This document shows positions 1-14,500 of a stretch of DNA of 64,000 bases, piece by piece. The DNA is taken from assembly GCA_017654935.2 (NCBI GenBank), contig CM065700.1, positions 48,997,491-49,061,490 of the forward strand, given 5' to 3'. The stretch comes from Phymorhynchus buccinoides (lineage: Eukaryota; Mollusca; Gastropoda; Neogastropoda; Raphitomidae). A model generated the notes under the pieces. That model had not been told where the DNA came from and searched no databases. It was given only the letters and a program-made list of their open reading frames with translations. The position numbers were made by a program, and so were the translations under genes. How positions within the stretch are numbered: the stretch's first letter is position 1; every line of letters starts with the position of its first letter.

Positions 1-137
1 AACTTTCTCAATTTTCGACCGATTTTGATAATTTGGGTATCATTTTAAAGGTCTTGTCGGGCTCTTTCCAATGACATAAATTTCATTAGGATTTGACAAA
101 AAGTACACATTTTTTTTAAATTTTATAACCACCCTAC
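1..137. repeat. Interspersed repeat, copy 1 of 2
   Basis: Nearly identical to 43736-43872 in the same orientation; both end at the same ACCCTAC. A more diverged relative of the middle lies near 42150-42230. No coding potential is visible. The window starts inside it, so its left end is unknown. Confidence 0.8.
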
Positions 138-225
138 CATGGGCTTCCACTTTCTGTAGTAGTCTGCGGTGGGGGACTGAAGCAAAAGCTTTGCGGAAGT
201 CCATGTAGATGACATTGACTGCCAC
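136..225 (-). pseudogene. LINE reverse transcriptase fragment
   Basis: Read on the minus strand it gives about 30 residues with the RT core motif DFRKAFASVPHRRLL, the usual first catalytic aspartate block (YxDFxKAFDxVPH) of CR1/Jockey-type non-LTR retrotransposons. The frame runs straight into the unrelated repeat at 1-137, so this is a truncated remnant. Confidence 0.65.
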
Positions 226-805
226 AAAACGTTTTTGGCGAACGTCGACGAAAGAGGTGTTTCTTAGTACCGTTTTTGCCGATTTGCGCTCACGCTACGT
301 AACGTTAGCCCTTGTCACAAGGCTTGTGAAACTCGACCCAGGAACAGTTGCACCCATGATATTTATTATTAAGTTCACAAGCCAAGGTACATTCCAAATC
401 AAAAAGCCAAATGTCTTCACATTACAACAAAATATGCAGAGATCCAGATCAAAACTGGTCTCTCCTCCGTCAGCATAACGTGTACTGAAGCCGTTTTGAA
501 GCAACGTTCCTTAGATTTCGCTCAGTTTCGCATTGAACCTTACCGGGTTAGTGTCCTTGTGCCCATTTTGTTTTGTTGTGGTCATATGACCATCACCTGT
601 AAAGCTAAATCAATTTACTTTCGTATATATTAATAATTTTAGCAATATCTTTGGAAATAAATATCAAACATCCAAGTACCTGTCATTTATATCAATTTAT
701 GTTATATGTGTTTACAATGTAAGTTTTAAGACTTACATAGTTTTTACTTTCTTGACAATTGTAATACGTAGACGCGGTTAATCAAGTAGAGTCATTTTAT
801 TTCAA
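226..805. other. Upstream flank of GPN1, no gene seen
   Basis: AT-rich sequence with no convincing reading frame, TATA box or repeat. The GPN1 transcription start should lie near its right end. A short palindrome GGTCATATGACC sits at about 581-592; its meaning is unknown. Confidence 0.4.
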
Positions 806-816
806 CAAGATGGCGG
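806..816 (+). promoter_or_regulatory. YY1-like motif overlapping the GPN1 start codon
   Basis: CAAGATGGCGG contains the start codon (ATG at 810). AAGATGGCGG is the well-known YY1 site found at the translation start of many TATA-less housekeeping genes. It also gives a good start context, with A at -3 and G at +4. Use as a regulatory site is inferred. Confidence 0.45.
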
Positions 817-1001
817 AATCCATGCCGAAGGAGAAGGAGCAAAACATGGAAAGTGAAGTTTCGACCACAAATCCTTCAGCGGAGAGTGACGCATCTGCAG
901 CTGCAGCTGCGGCAGCACTAACGTCACTGTCCTTGAAGAAAAAGCCAACATGTGTCCTGGTTCTTGGCATGGCAGGCTCAGGAAAGACAACTTTTGTTCA
1001 G
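810..1001 (+). CDS. GPN1: GPN1 exon 1 (coding part)
   Basis: Codes residues 1-64 and ends with the complete P-loop [12 protein letters not shown], phase 0. Donor is CAG|GTATTT. The first ATG of the open frame is used; a second in-frame ATG (codon 5) is close by. The acidic, Ser/Ala-rich leader before the GTPase core is not conserved in vertebrates. Confidence 0.93.
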
Positions 1002-1479
1002 GTATTTGTTTTTCCATTGCAGTGGTGAAGTCGCTGAAGTGTTTCCTTTTGGGGGTGGGGGGGGGGGGGGGCTAAGACAGGGTGAGGAGGGGGGGTGGGA
1101 AGACTTGGGAAAACTAGCTATCAATTTGGCCATGAGGAAAACCGTTAATTTTAAACGCCGTGAGGCCCAGTCCAGTAATAGGAAGAAGAAGAAGAAGGGT
1201 CGGTAAGAATACCCAATCGGACCCAACCGTACCCAATCGGACCCAACAAAGTTATGCCAAATAACTACTTTGTGACTCTGTTGTGTCATGTGTGTGTGTG
1301 TTATCTTCTTGTTCGTCTTTGTATAGGCCTAACGTCTTTGTTTGAATGCATTATGAATTTTTAGCATGTGTGTGCGCTTCGATTTAATTTCAGTCTATCA
1401 AGATTTAGCGCCGTATATAAGTACGGACTGTTGGAATTAACGACTGTTGTTGTACGCGCACGCGCTAACCAGCACACAC

Positions 1480-1556
<77 letters not shown>

Positions 1557-4500
1557 TCACTAACTCGAACCTTCAGTGCACTCTCTCTATCCCCCCACCC
1601 CCACACCCCCAACCCACTACAAACAAAAAAAAGAAAGAAAGAATAGGCCTAAGGCCTAACTGAAGTGAAATCCGTAATCCAAAAAGGCAGTGGCTATTTA
1701 CCTTCTAGAATTCAGGCTATTTTCCCTCACTGTCTCTCTGTGTCTTTTTTCTGTTTATCTCTATCTGTGTCTCTCTCTTTGGCCCTCTCTTTCTGTCCTT
1801 CTGTTTAATCTCTGTCTTTCTCTCTCGATCTGTGTGTCTCTCTCAATCTTTACTCTCAGCTCTCCCTGTGTGTTTCAGTCTCTGTCTCTCCTTGATTTGG
1901 TCTCTTTGTGTCTCTCTCTGTCTCTGTCTTTCTATCTGTGCTGTAGGTATTCCAAAGGGGTTTTCAATAATACATGCTACACATTGTCTGTTGCTACAGT
2001 TTGATAGATCTTTTGATCCTGATTAATGTGATACCAGAAACAAGTCTGTGTGGTAAAAAATAAAAATGTTATGACGTTTTATGTGATTTTTGGACTTAGA
2101 AAGTTTTTCGGCAACATTTTTGTGCCATTTTCACTCGCACACAGCAAAAAATCATAAAGTCACAGAGATCTCAAAGTTCTGGTTTTTAATCTTTATATAC
2201 TGGTAATCAAACACACAAAATTTGTTGACATCAAATGCTTTACAAAAAAAGTTGTAAATCTCCAAACTCGGTCAAAAATTAAGTTATTTCCACAGATTCT
2301 TGGAACAAAATCGCACAATGGGGGTATTTCAAAGGTCTGGTACACAGTTGTTTTCAGTACCATAACTACAAAATCTTGATTACAACTTTATAGTGATAAA
2401 GAGATTATGCTCAATTTTTTTCAGAACTCTGTTTGTGATAGTTACATCATACTGGTCCAATGAAAATGGTACATCATCGAATTTGAGCGCCTGGCCAAAA
2501 AGGATCAATTTTGAAGGTTTTTCAAATTGCTATAACTTTGTCATTTTTAATGCTACTGAGTTGCCCTTTATACCAAATTGTCAAGTTTTTAATGTCCTCT
2601 ACTCTGAAAACAAGTAAAAGTGCTAAATTTACAAAACATTTAAAATTTTAATGCTTTTTTTTTAACAAAAATATTCAAATTTTTAATTTTTTCACATTTT
2701 CAACTTTCTTTTTTTTTCTTCCTGAATGAAAATTATGAATAAAAACTCATACCAAATTGTACTTCTGTCTTTTGTGGTTCTATTGGTGTGCTTTTTATTC
2801 TTGTGTATGATGTGTTATTATTTTAAAATATTTGTTGAAAATACCAACCGTATTGGAGATTTTGGCCGCCGCCAGAGCCTTCAGACTAAGGCCGTCGGCA
2901 CCCCCCGGCACTTCATGGCTTTGGATGAGCGTGCCCCTTTACTCAATATTAACTAAAATGGTTCTATCTAAAAGAAAATTGAATGCTCTTTAAAACCATG
3001 TACTTTTTGAAAGGGTGGGGCAATGTTAAGCTGGTTAAAATTTAGTTCAAACTGTTCAAAATAAAATGTCTTATCGAAAATAACATTTTTGCATAAAAGT
3101 TACACCGATCGAAAGCTTGGGGTTTCCTCTTCCCGTGACAACATGTTCTATTTTTATCCGACCAATGGGCATGCTCAAACAATTGCCAAAAAGGCGTGCA
3201 GCGCGTGACGTCAAGTGATCATTCACTAGCTGGCGGACAACAATACAACAAGGAACAAAAAACAAATATTTTTGCATGATGCACATAGACTTGATTGAGT
3301 TATGCCGTATGCATTATTCGTGACAATGCAATTCTTTGGCAAGCAATGCTTTGACAGGTGAGTTTCCCTCAGTCCTGAGAGGTTCCTGGCACGTTCAGGT
3401 GGAAACCCGGAACCAGGAATCAGATCTTGGAACCATTTCGCCACCTGCAACATAATAAAACAGAATATATGCGTCAGTTCTTTGATTTAACTTTTATTTT
3501 CCGAAATGAATACTTCCATATATTTTCATCTTTAGCAACTAAGCAAGACACCACAAGTGCTTTGCGTTAAGATTCTGTTGTGAAGTCCTTACATGAATTT
3601 AAACTTGAGGGAAAAAAACAACTTCAATCCACAGTCCAATTTTTTTTCCCCCACCTGAAATATAATTTTCCCATCTTTTTTTTCAAAGACAAAGTAAAAT
3701 GAAGCTAATATTTAAATAATCTGAAACGAATCTCCAAAATTTATTTGAAAACTCCTAATTGGCCCACTCCCAGTACGGTGATTATGAATCACATCAGGTG
3801 GTAGTTGACCTCCTGTCAGTCGTTGACGACCACGGATGTTGGGCCCTAGGTCAGGCAATGCAATAGAACATTGTATTAATTTAGTCGCACACACAGAACG
3901 AGAGAAAGGTTATGTGCGTATGTGCATGCATATTTGCATGTGTGTGAGCTATTAATAAAATTATTATAATTATATTATGTCTTTGTTGAACTTCGTTTTT
4001 AAAATTTTAAGCGCATAAAATTTAGTCTCTCTCTCCCCTTAGTGTGTGTGTGTGCGCGCGAGAGAGAGAGAGAGCAGGCATGGGAATTGTCAGAGACAAA
4101 AAAAAATGAAAAGCCCCCCCCCCCCCCATTTTTACAGCATTAAAATATAATATTATAAAAATTGAAGTATTTAGTAACTTAAAGTTTGCCTTAAAAAAAA
4201 ATATTTGCGGACAATTCCCATGCCTGCAGAGAGAGAGAGAGAGAGAGAGAGTTTTAGGAAGTCAGTTGCCTGAAACTTGAAACTGCATCAAATTGTCTTA
4301 ATTCAGGTACATCCACATGCACTGTGTGTTGTGTGTGTGCATATAACCCAGTTGGGTCTTTAACTCTCTTGTGCGGTTAACGGTCGTGAACGTTTAAAAA
4401 AAAATCGGATCGGAAACGTCTAGAACGTTCGGGAACGTACGGATTCCACGTGGCCGGTTTGGGCGCTTCCATTTTGTTTCTATCACATGGCAGTCACGTG

Positions 4501-6886
4501 AGCGCTTCAGCCTCGCTTTCGCTACAGATTACACTTCCGTCCTGTTGCTTGCAATGGCTTCTAGGCCGATTGGTTTGAAATATATGAATTTTTGAAAATT
4601 AGTGACCGACTTCGGCATTTTCGTGATTTTTCCAATATGGATGACGAACAGTTATGGCGTCCATTGACTGAGGAAAGCGATGAATAGTCGTATTTTTGTG
4701 AAAGATGGGACTTATGAGATCGCGAAGTGATGAGTAAGGAGTGTATTCTGACCTATTTCGGCAGCGAGCTTGTGTTTGTTCGATCAATGCGAATTTTTGA
4801 AGTCATGTTACTGACATCGGCATTTTCCCGACTTTTACATCATCATGATCATGGATGATGAGTCGTTATTGCATCCACTTTGAGTGATGACAGCGATGAA
4901 AATTCTCTTTTTTGTGAAAGATAAGAATTATAAGATCGTGAAATGAAAGGGTAAGTGAATGGTTTTGATCTACATTTCCATTTCAGTCGTCTTAGGCTTC
5001 AACAGTCTGCAAAAGTAGGCAGTGAATGACTAGTGAATGCAGTTTGCGAATACACTTTGGCATTTTGATTTTTTTTTGTGGAGCCATGCATCCCCATAAC
5101 ATCTTGAAATTCCTTTTGCAACTCAGACATCTCGGCAACGCATTCAAAACAAAAAACCCCACAAAATCTGGTAGGGTATATTTTATTTTATTATTTTTCT
5201 GACGCTACCCCGCCTTTTGTACGGAGTGACGTCCCTTGGGTTAGGATTTCAGAGGTGATTGAGAGCACAGAGCGTCAGGCACAAGAGGGTTAATTGTATG
5301 TTTATTATTGGGTTGCTAGGTGCTTGAGTTAAGTTCCTTGTAGTGTGTGTGTGTGTGTGTAAAATAAAGCGTGCAGAAATCAAAATCTCATGTTTGTGAA
5401 TGAGAAACAGCAGACCTTTATCAATCATTCAATGTATTGTTACTGTTAGTGTTAGTGTGTGTGCATTCTCCAGTATCTGTTCATTGTTAATGAAACACAA
5501 TATTGAGAACAATTGACTGTTTTTTGTAGTTTTGCTTAGCATTAACTAGTTTCGATTTTGTTGGTAGCCGTAGGTCTAGGCCAAGACGTTTACTTAGGCC
5601 TAGCATGATATTCCTCTCTATCTCAGAATCTGGGTTGAACTTGAAGTTGAAGATGCTTCACTTTACTGACTAAAGGTTTTCAATTCAGAAACAAACAGTT
5701 GAATCTTTTGCAAAATACATGCAGAAGTCTAGAAGCGCAATAATTTTAACCAAAACAATTACTGATTTGAATAAGTATTGGGCAAAAAACGAGGAAATAT
5801 AATTCTGATCCTAGGCCTAGGCCGATCGAAAAACAGAATCGAATATTGCCAAGGGAAGTCACTCAGTCTAACTAGTCAGACAGACCATTTTTTCAACATC
5901 ACGTGATCTCACATTTTGATCGATTTCTTTAAAATCTTTCAATTTTATTCCTAATTACATCTTTAAGCGTTAATAATAGGCTTTTTCCAAAACATCTATA
6001 ATGGTTATGATCGGTTTACATGATGAGAAAAAATTAGCTCGGCTTCGATAGTACTCGACTGCTCGCCGTGTCAAAGATTTGATTTCTAGCTCAAGAACGA
6101 TGTCATGTTTTACGGAAATACAAAACTTTACAACATCATATATGCATAAAAAATGCACGAATATAATCTTAAACAGCAATACTCACCTAGCATGGAATCA
6201 ATATCGTAGATAATTTCAAGATGGGCAATATTTTCGCGATGAAACTGAACCTCTGTTAGCGTTGTCGTGCGTGCGCCATTTTTGTCGGCCAGTTGTAAAT
6301 GGCTGAATGAGGTCACGCGCTTCGCGGAGTTTGGGTTCGTGGTTGAGCGTGCCCATTGGTCGGATACAAATAGAACATGTCGTCACGGGAAGAGAAAACC
6401 TCAAGCTTTCGATCGGTGTAACTTTCACGCAAAAATGTTGTCATTTTCGATCAGAAATTTTACTTTGAAAAGTTTGAACTAAATTTTAACCAGCGTAACA
6501 TTACCCCACCCTTTCAAAAAGTGCATGGTTTTAAAGAGCATTCAATTTCCTTTTAGATAGAACCACTTTAGTTAATATTGAGTAAATGGGCAGGCTCATC
6601 CAAAGCCATGAAGTGCCGGGGGGTGCCGACGGCCTTAGTCAGAAGGCTTGTCGGCGGCCCAAAACTCCAATACGGTTGGTATTTTCAACAAATGTTTAAA
6701 AATAATAACACATCATACACAAGAATAAAAAGCACACCAATAGAACCACAAAAGACAGAAGTACAATTTGGTATGAGTTTTTATTCATAATTTTCATTCA
6801 GGAAGGAAAAAATGAAAGTTGAAAACAAGCAAAAATCGGCATTCTGGGCAGTTTGTCACAGCTGCAAGGCAGGGCTTTGGAATACC

Positions 6887-6930
<44 letters not shown>

Positions 6931-7249
6931 CTGTAGTGTATGTCTCTCTGTCTCTGAGCTCTCTCTCTGTTTTCTCTGTCTGCACAGTTGTGCAGCTGTA
7001 GGACAGAAAAAGAAAGATAGTCAGAGAGACAGAGAGAGTGAGACATACGAAAGAGAGAGAGAGAGAGAGTCTGAAATGGAGACAGAGAAAGACAGTGAGA
7101 GACAGGGACATAGAGAGAGAGACAGACATACACACAGCGAAAGAGAGAGAGAGAGAGAGAGACAGAGACAAAGAAGGAGAGAGATACACACCGTCATACA
7201 GATCGAGAGAGATACAGACCTCTATCGAGAGACAGACACAAAGAGAGAA

Positions 7250-7286
<37 letters not shown>

Positions 7287-9906
7287 CTGACACAGAGGCA
7301 GAGAGAGAGAGAGAGAGAATTGAATTGAATTGAATGAATTTTATTTATAGAGGGTAATAGAATAAGCAATAACAATTAACATGCTTTTTTACATCCAGCG
7401 CTCTGAAAAAAACAAAGCAAAAAGTTGAAATGGAAAAGGAAAATGATTCTTTGGCCGGATATGTAAATAGGTAATGAAGTAAATGACTGATTTTGGCGTT
7501 TTTGGCGCGTTGTTAGACACATATACTTAGTTTTAGTTGGATTAATTAGCATATGGTTCAGTTCAGCCCATCGTTTCAACTGTTCTACATTTTCTTGGAC
7601 GTTTGATGACAAAACAGGTAAGGAATGATGAGAGAGAGAGAGAGAGAGAGACTCAGAGAGAGAGAGAGAGAGAATTAAAAGAGAGAGTGTGAGGGAAAAT
7701 AGCCTGAGTTTTATTTCCCACTAGAGGGTAAACAGCCACTGCCAAGCAAAAAAGTACTTATAAAGTATATTTGGATTGGATTACTCACACCCATACACTG
7801 ATACAGTATACATACACTCCCTCCCTCACTCCGATTGGGTACGATTGGGTATTCTTACCGACTGGAAGAAGAAGAAGCGTTGATGGGTAACTGCTAGTAA
7901 TACTAGTATGCCAATAATTGATGTTCTTCATTCTGACAGAGGATCACGGCTCACCTGCACGGGACAAAGGACATGCCCTATGTGACGGTTACTAGTGTTA
8001 GTGTTACTGTTAGTATAAAACATAAACTACATACCAATAACGATGTTCTTCATTCTGACAGAGTATCACGGCTCACCTGTACGGGAAAAAGGACACTCCC
8101 TATGTGACGGTTACTGTTAGTATAGACTACCTACCAATAACGATGTTCTTCATTCTGACAGAGGATCACGGCTCACCTGTACGGGACAAAGGACACTCCC
8201 TATGTGACGGTTACTGTTAGTGTTACTGTTAGTATCTATATTTATAGACTACCTACCAATAGTGATGTTCTTCATTCTGACAGAGGATCACGGCTCACCT
8301 GTACGGGAAAAAGGACACGCCCTATGTGATCAACCTGGACCCTGCTGTTCTGGAGGTGCCCTACCCTGCCAACATTGGTGAGGAATACAGGGCTTCCAAT
8401 CGTCCCGCAAAACAAGGGGTCCCAGGGACTCGTTCCCTTACAGTATAGAGGGTCCTAGACGCGGGATAGAGGGTCCCACTCCCAGTGGCATAGCAAATGC
8501 TAAAAATAATTTTTCTAGCGCATCCCTGGGACCCCCTGCACATTCTTTTAGAGAGTCCTTTAGAATTTTAGTACTTCATAGACCCCCAAATGGGGGTCCC
8601 TGGGAGCCCTGGGAATGGGATTTTATGCTACGTCTTGGCGACAGGAAAGGGAGATAATTTTTGGACTGACTTGGCCATGCCACCCAGTGACTAGTCAGGG
8701 ACAGATGATTTTCTGTTGGCTATATGCTACTAGTTCATGACAGGCAAGGGCAATAATCTTAAGTAGGTGGCGTTCACATCTTAGTGCACGAGACAAGGGC
8801 AGATAATGTTTAGTATAAAGCCTCATTAGTGTGTGTTTTGTGGGGGTCTGTGTGTGTGTTGTCTCTTTGGGGTGGATTAGGGTGGGGGGGTGGGGGGGCA
8901 TGGCACGTGTGGCTTGTGTGTGTTTGTGTCACTGTGTGTGTTTCTGTATATATGTGGGGGTGTGACCCAAGTAAACCAATCACGTGTGGCTTGTGTGTGT
9001 TTGTGTCACTGTGTGTGTTTCTGTATTATATATGTGGGGGTGTGACCCAAGTAAACCAATCATGTGTGGCTTGTGTGTGTTTGTGTCACTGTGTGTGTCT
9101 GTATATATGTGGGGGTGTGACCCAAGTAAGCCAATCATGTGTGGCTTGTGTGTGTTTGTGTCACTGTGTGTGTTTCTGTATATATGTGGGGGTGTGACCC
9201 AAGTAAACCAATCACGTGTGGCTTGTGTGTGTTTGTGTCACTGTGTGTGTTTCTGTATATATGTGGGGGTGTGACCCAAGTAAACCAATCACGTGTGGCT
9301 TGTTTGTGTCACTGTGTGTGTCTGTATATATGTGGGGGGGTGACCCAAGTAAACCAATCACGTGTGGCTTGTTTGTGTCACTGTGTGTGTCTGTATATAT
9401 GTGGGGGTGTGACCCAAGTAAACCAATCACGTGTGGCTTGTTTGTGTCACTGTGTGTGTTTCTGTATATATGTGGGGGTGTGACCCAAGTAAACCAATGG
9501 AGTAATGTTAAAGTTGATTTAAAAACTATTTTTCTGATAAATAATTATAAATATCATTATCATCAATCAGGTTTGATTAGAATGTCATGCGTTTTTCTGT
9601 CTTAGCAGCCTGACTGCTTTTCTTTTTTTTTATCTTTCTTTTTCTTTTTTTTCATTTCAGATATCAAGGACACAGTGAACTACAAAGAGGTCATGAAGCA
9701 GTATCCTTTTTTAGTTGTTAATCAATGACTGACATGTGGTTGCATTCGCTGGGATTCACCTCTTATTAATAATAATAATTGTACATTTATTATATAGCGC
9801 TTTACCTCAGATGAGCCCAAAGCGCTTTACAATCAATTTTTCATCAACAAATAGACAACAAATGTCAAGAATGACACCAACCAACAACAACGCATACATA
9901 CAAAGC

Positions 9907-10005
<99 letters not shown>

Positions 10006-10122
10006 ACACACATACACACACACACACGCACGGAATGACCACATACACCAACACATACAGAAACACACTCACACAACGTATACACGCTGATAGACAAACA
10101 CACAGACACACACACACACATG

Positions 10123-10153
<31 letters not shown>

Positions 10154-11501
10154 CACAAAGCACAGCACAAACCTGTGCACACGTGCACACAAGATAGACA
10201 ACTGATCAAATATTTAGGGTGCAGCAGGAAAAAGATGGGTTTTAAGAGAGGTTTTGAATGAGGAGACTGAGTTGGAGTGTCGGAGAGGAGAAGGCAGAGA
10301 ATTCCAAAGAGATGGTGCTTGACAGGAAAAAGAACGTTGGCCAGCAGATTTGAGACGGATGGAGGGAGGGGAGAGGAGACGAGAATCAGAAGACGAATGT
10401 AGTTGGCGAGCTGGGACATAGAGATGAAGGAGATCAGAGAGATATAAGTGAGCTTGATCATTCAGTGACTTGAAGGCAAGGAGGAGAATTTTGTAGTCAA
10501 TACGTGATTGAACTGGGAATCAATGTAGGGAACGAAGAACCGGAGTGATATGATCGTACCTAGGGGAGCGAGAAATGAGACGAGCAGCATTATTCTGGAC
10601 CCGTTGGAGCTTAGAGATGAGAGTTGATGGACAGCCAGCAAGAAGTGAGTTACAGTAGTCAAGGCGAGACAGAACAAAAGCACATACTAGAGTCTTCAGG
10701 GCATCTTGAGAGAGGAAACGGCGGATTGAACTAATTCTTCGAAGTTCTAGATAGCAAGACTTGCAAACATTGGAAGCATGTTGTTTGAAAGAGAGGGTTT
10801 GGTCCAAAGTAACACCTAGATTGCGGACAGATGCTGACAGCTTGATCTCAGTGCCATCAATGTTGACAGAACCTGGGAGAACCTGAGTTTTAATTGTGTA
10901 GTTAGAGGCTACAAGAATCATCTCTGTCTTTTCAGCATTTAGTTGCAGTTTGTTGCAAAACATCCATGTTTTAACAGCAGAGATGCACAACTTAGAAGAA
11001 GAAATCATTTGATCTAACTGACTCAGGTGGGCAGAAATGTACAGCTGATTGTCATCAGAAAAGCTATGATGTAGAATAGAATGCTGGTTGATGATGGCGG
11101 AGAGAGGTTGGGTATAAAGAACAAAAAGAATAGGGCCTAAGACTGAACCTTGGGGCACACCGAACTGAAGACCTTTTATTGCATTGATCCTTCCATTCCA
11201 GCCCCATCCCATCCAGCCTTGAACCCTCACCCCACTCCACAGGAAAGAAGGTAGCACAGTGGTTAAGACGCTCACCTGCCAATTCCAATGCTTGAGTGAC
11301 CCAGGTTCAAATCGGGGCCTTGCCCTTTCTTTCTAGTTCGACGGGAAAACCGAACTGAATGTTGAGTCCTTGGATGGGGACTTGAAGCTAGTCTCACACA
11401 TGCACTTTTCACACGGAAAAATACCACGGCAGTTGAAAGTCGGTAAGAGCAGGGAGAAATCCCGCTGCCTGGTAAAATTGATAGCTAGGTTTTCCAAGTC
11501 T

Positions 11502-11539
<38 letters not shown>

Positions 11540-14500
11540 TCCCTGCCTCACCCTGTCCCCCTCCCCCTGCAAAAAAAAGGGTGGCACTGCACTTGCAGCG
11601 ACGCACTCTCCAGGCGGGAATTATGTGACGGTGGCACTGCACTTGCAGCGACGCACTCTCCAGGCGGGAACTATGTGACGGTGGCACTGCACTTGCAGCG
11701 ACGCACTCTCCAGGCGGGAACTATGTGACGGTGGCACTGCGTGTGTATCCAAATGTATGCAGAATAAAATAGTCTTGTTACTGTCAAAGTAAAAAAACTT
11801 GTACAATGCAAGATCTCAAGCGTTTGTAAACTCCCCACGTATGCATGCACACATAGATACATGTATGCCTGTACTTATGTACACACACAGTGAAACACAC
11901 TAAAAAGCCTAAATGTTACAAAGAGTGATAACTTCGCAGCCTACAAACGTGGCAAAGAATGAAACCAACTAGTTCACAATGATCCCCAGCTGTAGTGTAG
12001 GTGAAAGGGTGGGAGTAAAACAAAACTGCTTCAGTCTACTGTGGAGTGCGAGCTCTTTGTATATTCAGGCTTTTTGAACACACACACACACACACACACA
12101 TCAAATGTTTGGAATGTTTAGTTCTTTATTTTTCGTTACATCTTTTTTTATGGATGGCTTGTTGGGGAAAAACCCCCATGTCATTTGCTTATGCAATGTT
12201 CCCATCTGGAAATAAAACTTTGACTTTGATCATGACTTGACACACACTTGGAAATAGTACAAACCCCCACATTAAGGACACGTTGCAAGTGGTTTCCTTA
12301 ACAATATTCAGGTACGGGTTGGGGCCTAACGGAGGAATTGTGACCTCCCTCAACCTGTTTGCCACACGATTTGACCAGGTAAGACTTGCATTAATCACTA
12401 ATATATTAATTTGGTCTTTTTAAGTTTGTCTCTTTTTTCTCTCTTTTTTATGTGTATCCGTCAGTCTGGATCATGTATTGTATTTAGGTTTGTTTTTTTG
12501 GGGTGTGGGTTTTTTATTATAATTTGTATATGTTTACTCTGTGTTAATAGAGAGTTATTGGCAATGGGTGTGGATGTATGTGGCTGTGATTTTTTTTCTA
12601 CTGAGAGAAAGAGAGTATATGCTTTGCACAGACATGTCTGTTTTGCAAACAAACTTAGAATTATCTGTTTCCTTTCTTTTTCTTTTTTCCCTTGACAAAT
12701 GTTTACCTTTTGTTTTAACAGTGTTAGTTCTGACGCACATATAATGTACTTCTATGACTCAGAACTGCCATCTGATGCAGTGTTCAACATTCAACATTCT
12801 TTAATCAGCCAATGCATCAGAGTACAAAGGAAATTGTTTTGGTTTTGCACAGGACACAATCTAACAACAAAAGCATGCACATGGATGGACAACCAATTAA
12901 AAAAAAAATTCAGGTTATATAATCATGTATCCCCCATCAGATTCTCTCTTACTCTCAGATACACACATACACATACACCAACACACATACACACCCCTCA
13001 CACAAACACACCTACACAAGACCGTGAACATGCAAGCACACCGATCGACCGACACATACCAAGTTTATCTGAGCAAAATAAGATAAAGACTTCCCCTAGG
13101 GGAGTGAGCCTACTGAGTATTGATGGCTCTGACAGCAGAGGGGTAAAATCTGTTCTTCGGACGGTTAGATAAATTGCACTTAAAAGAACAGAAACTTTTA
13201 CCAGAAGGGAGAGATTGAAACAGATGGTTGGCTGGGTGTGTGCTATCAATTAATTTTTTTTTATGATGGATCTATCTTTGCGTCTCATGTGCACACTTTG
13301 GATGCTATCTATAATCTAGGGTTAGTCTCAGACCCACCTCACTAAACCGTAAAGGTAGCAATGTTTCACCTGAGGCACAGGTTTATCTTTAAAAAGTTTT
13401 TAAAAGAGAGACCCCCTAAGTCCTAATTTGGGCGCTGATTTTGACCCCCCTGATTTGGGGCAGTGGGTGGATGTCTTGTGCCTTAATACAGGGAGCTGGA
13501 CGACCCCGACCCCACGAGTCTCTCTTTGACTCATGCATTTTTCCTTACTGTCATCTACGATCTTTCTGACCTATTGGCCCATTCTCCTGCTTTTTTTCAA
13601 CAACAAAAATGTCCAAATAACTTTTCTCCTTTGAGCTCCTCCGAAATCGAAATGTGTCGGCTGTACGCAGTGGGGAGACCAGTGAAAACTGAAACTGGAC
13701 ACACCATTATGGCCTTCTGGGAACGCAGAAGAAGAAGATCCCCTGATTTGGAAGATAGAATCAATGCTATGTTTGCTGCTTAATGAGGCTTTATACTGAA
13801 AATTATCTGCCCCTGTCTCATGCACTGAGATGCGAACGCCGCCTACTTAAGATTATTGCCCTTTGCGTGTCAGGAACTAGTAGTATACAGCCACAGAAAA
13901 TTATCTGCCCCTGACTAGTCACTAGGTGGCATGGTCAAGTCAGTCCGAAAATTATTGCCCTTTCGTGTCGCCAAGACGTAGTTTAAAGCCCCATTATGAA
14001 TGACTCTCATACTTCTTGTTGGTTGTTTTTTTACAGGTGATGTCTCTCATCGAGAAGAAAGCTTCAGAATGCAAGTAAGTTATAAATTTGGTATAAATCA
14101 CTACATATCACAGTACATTTTAGACACCAGTTTCTTTTGAAAACTTCTAAACAATACCCATTCATTTTGGTGTTTCTCTCTTCTTTTTTTCATTTTTTGT
14201 TCAAAAGCAAACTTCTCCAATGTTTTTTTGACATTTTGATCAGGATTGCTTCCAAAGCGTGTTTGTTTTTTACATTCCCCATCCTTTCAATGTCTGTTTG
14301 CTCGAAAGCGAAACAACTCAGAGGTTATAAACATATACTGCTCACAAAAAGTAGGGGGATGTTGACTTTGCAACATCACCATGGGTTCAATAACCAGACC
14401 ATAGGTTTCATTTCATGGGAAGATGATAGTTCAGCCTTTCTTGGCTGTAAAATCGAAGACAAAAATCAATGTTAAAATGCCACGTGACTGCCAGAGGCAA

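Noticed and set aside
3226..3453. Minus-strand open stretch with an acceptor-like edge
   Set aside because: No recognisable protein family, no partner exons; lies in GPN1 intron 1.
6794..7375. Open frames of up to 193 codons over GA/TG tracts
   Set aside because: Low-complexity microsatellite translation.
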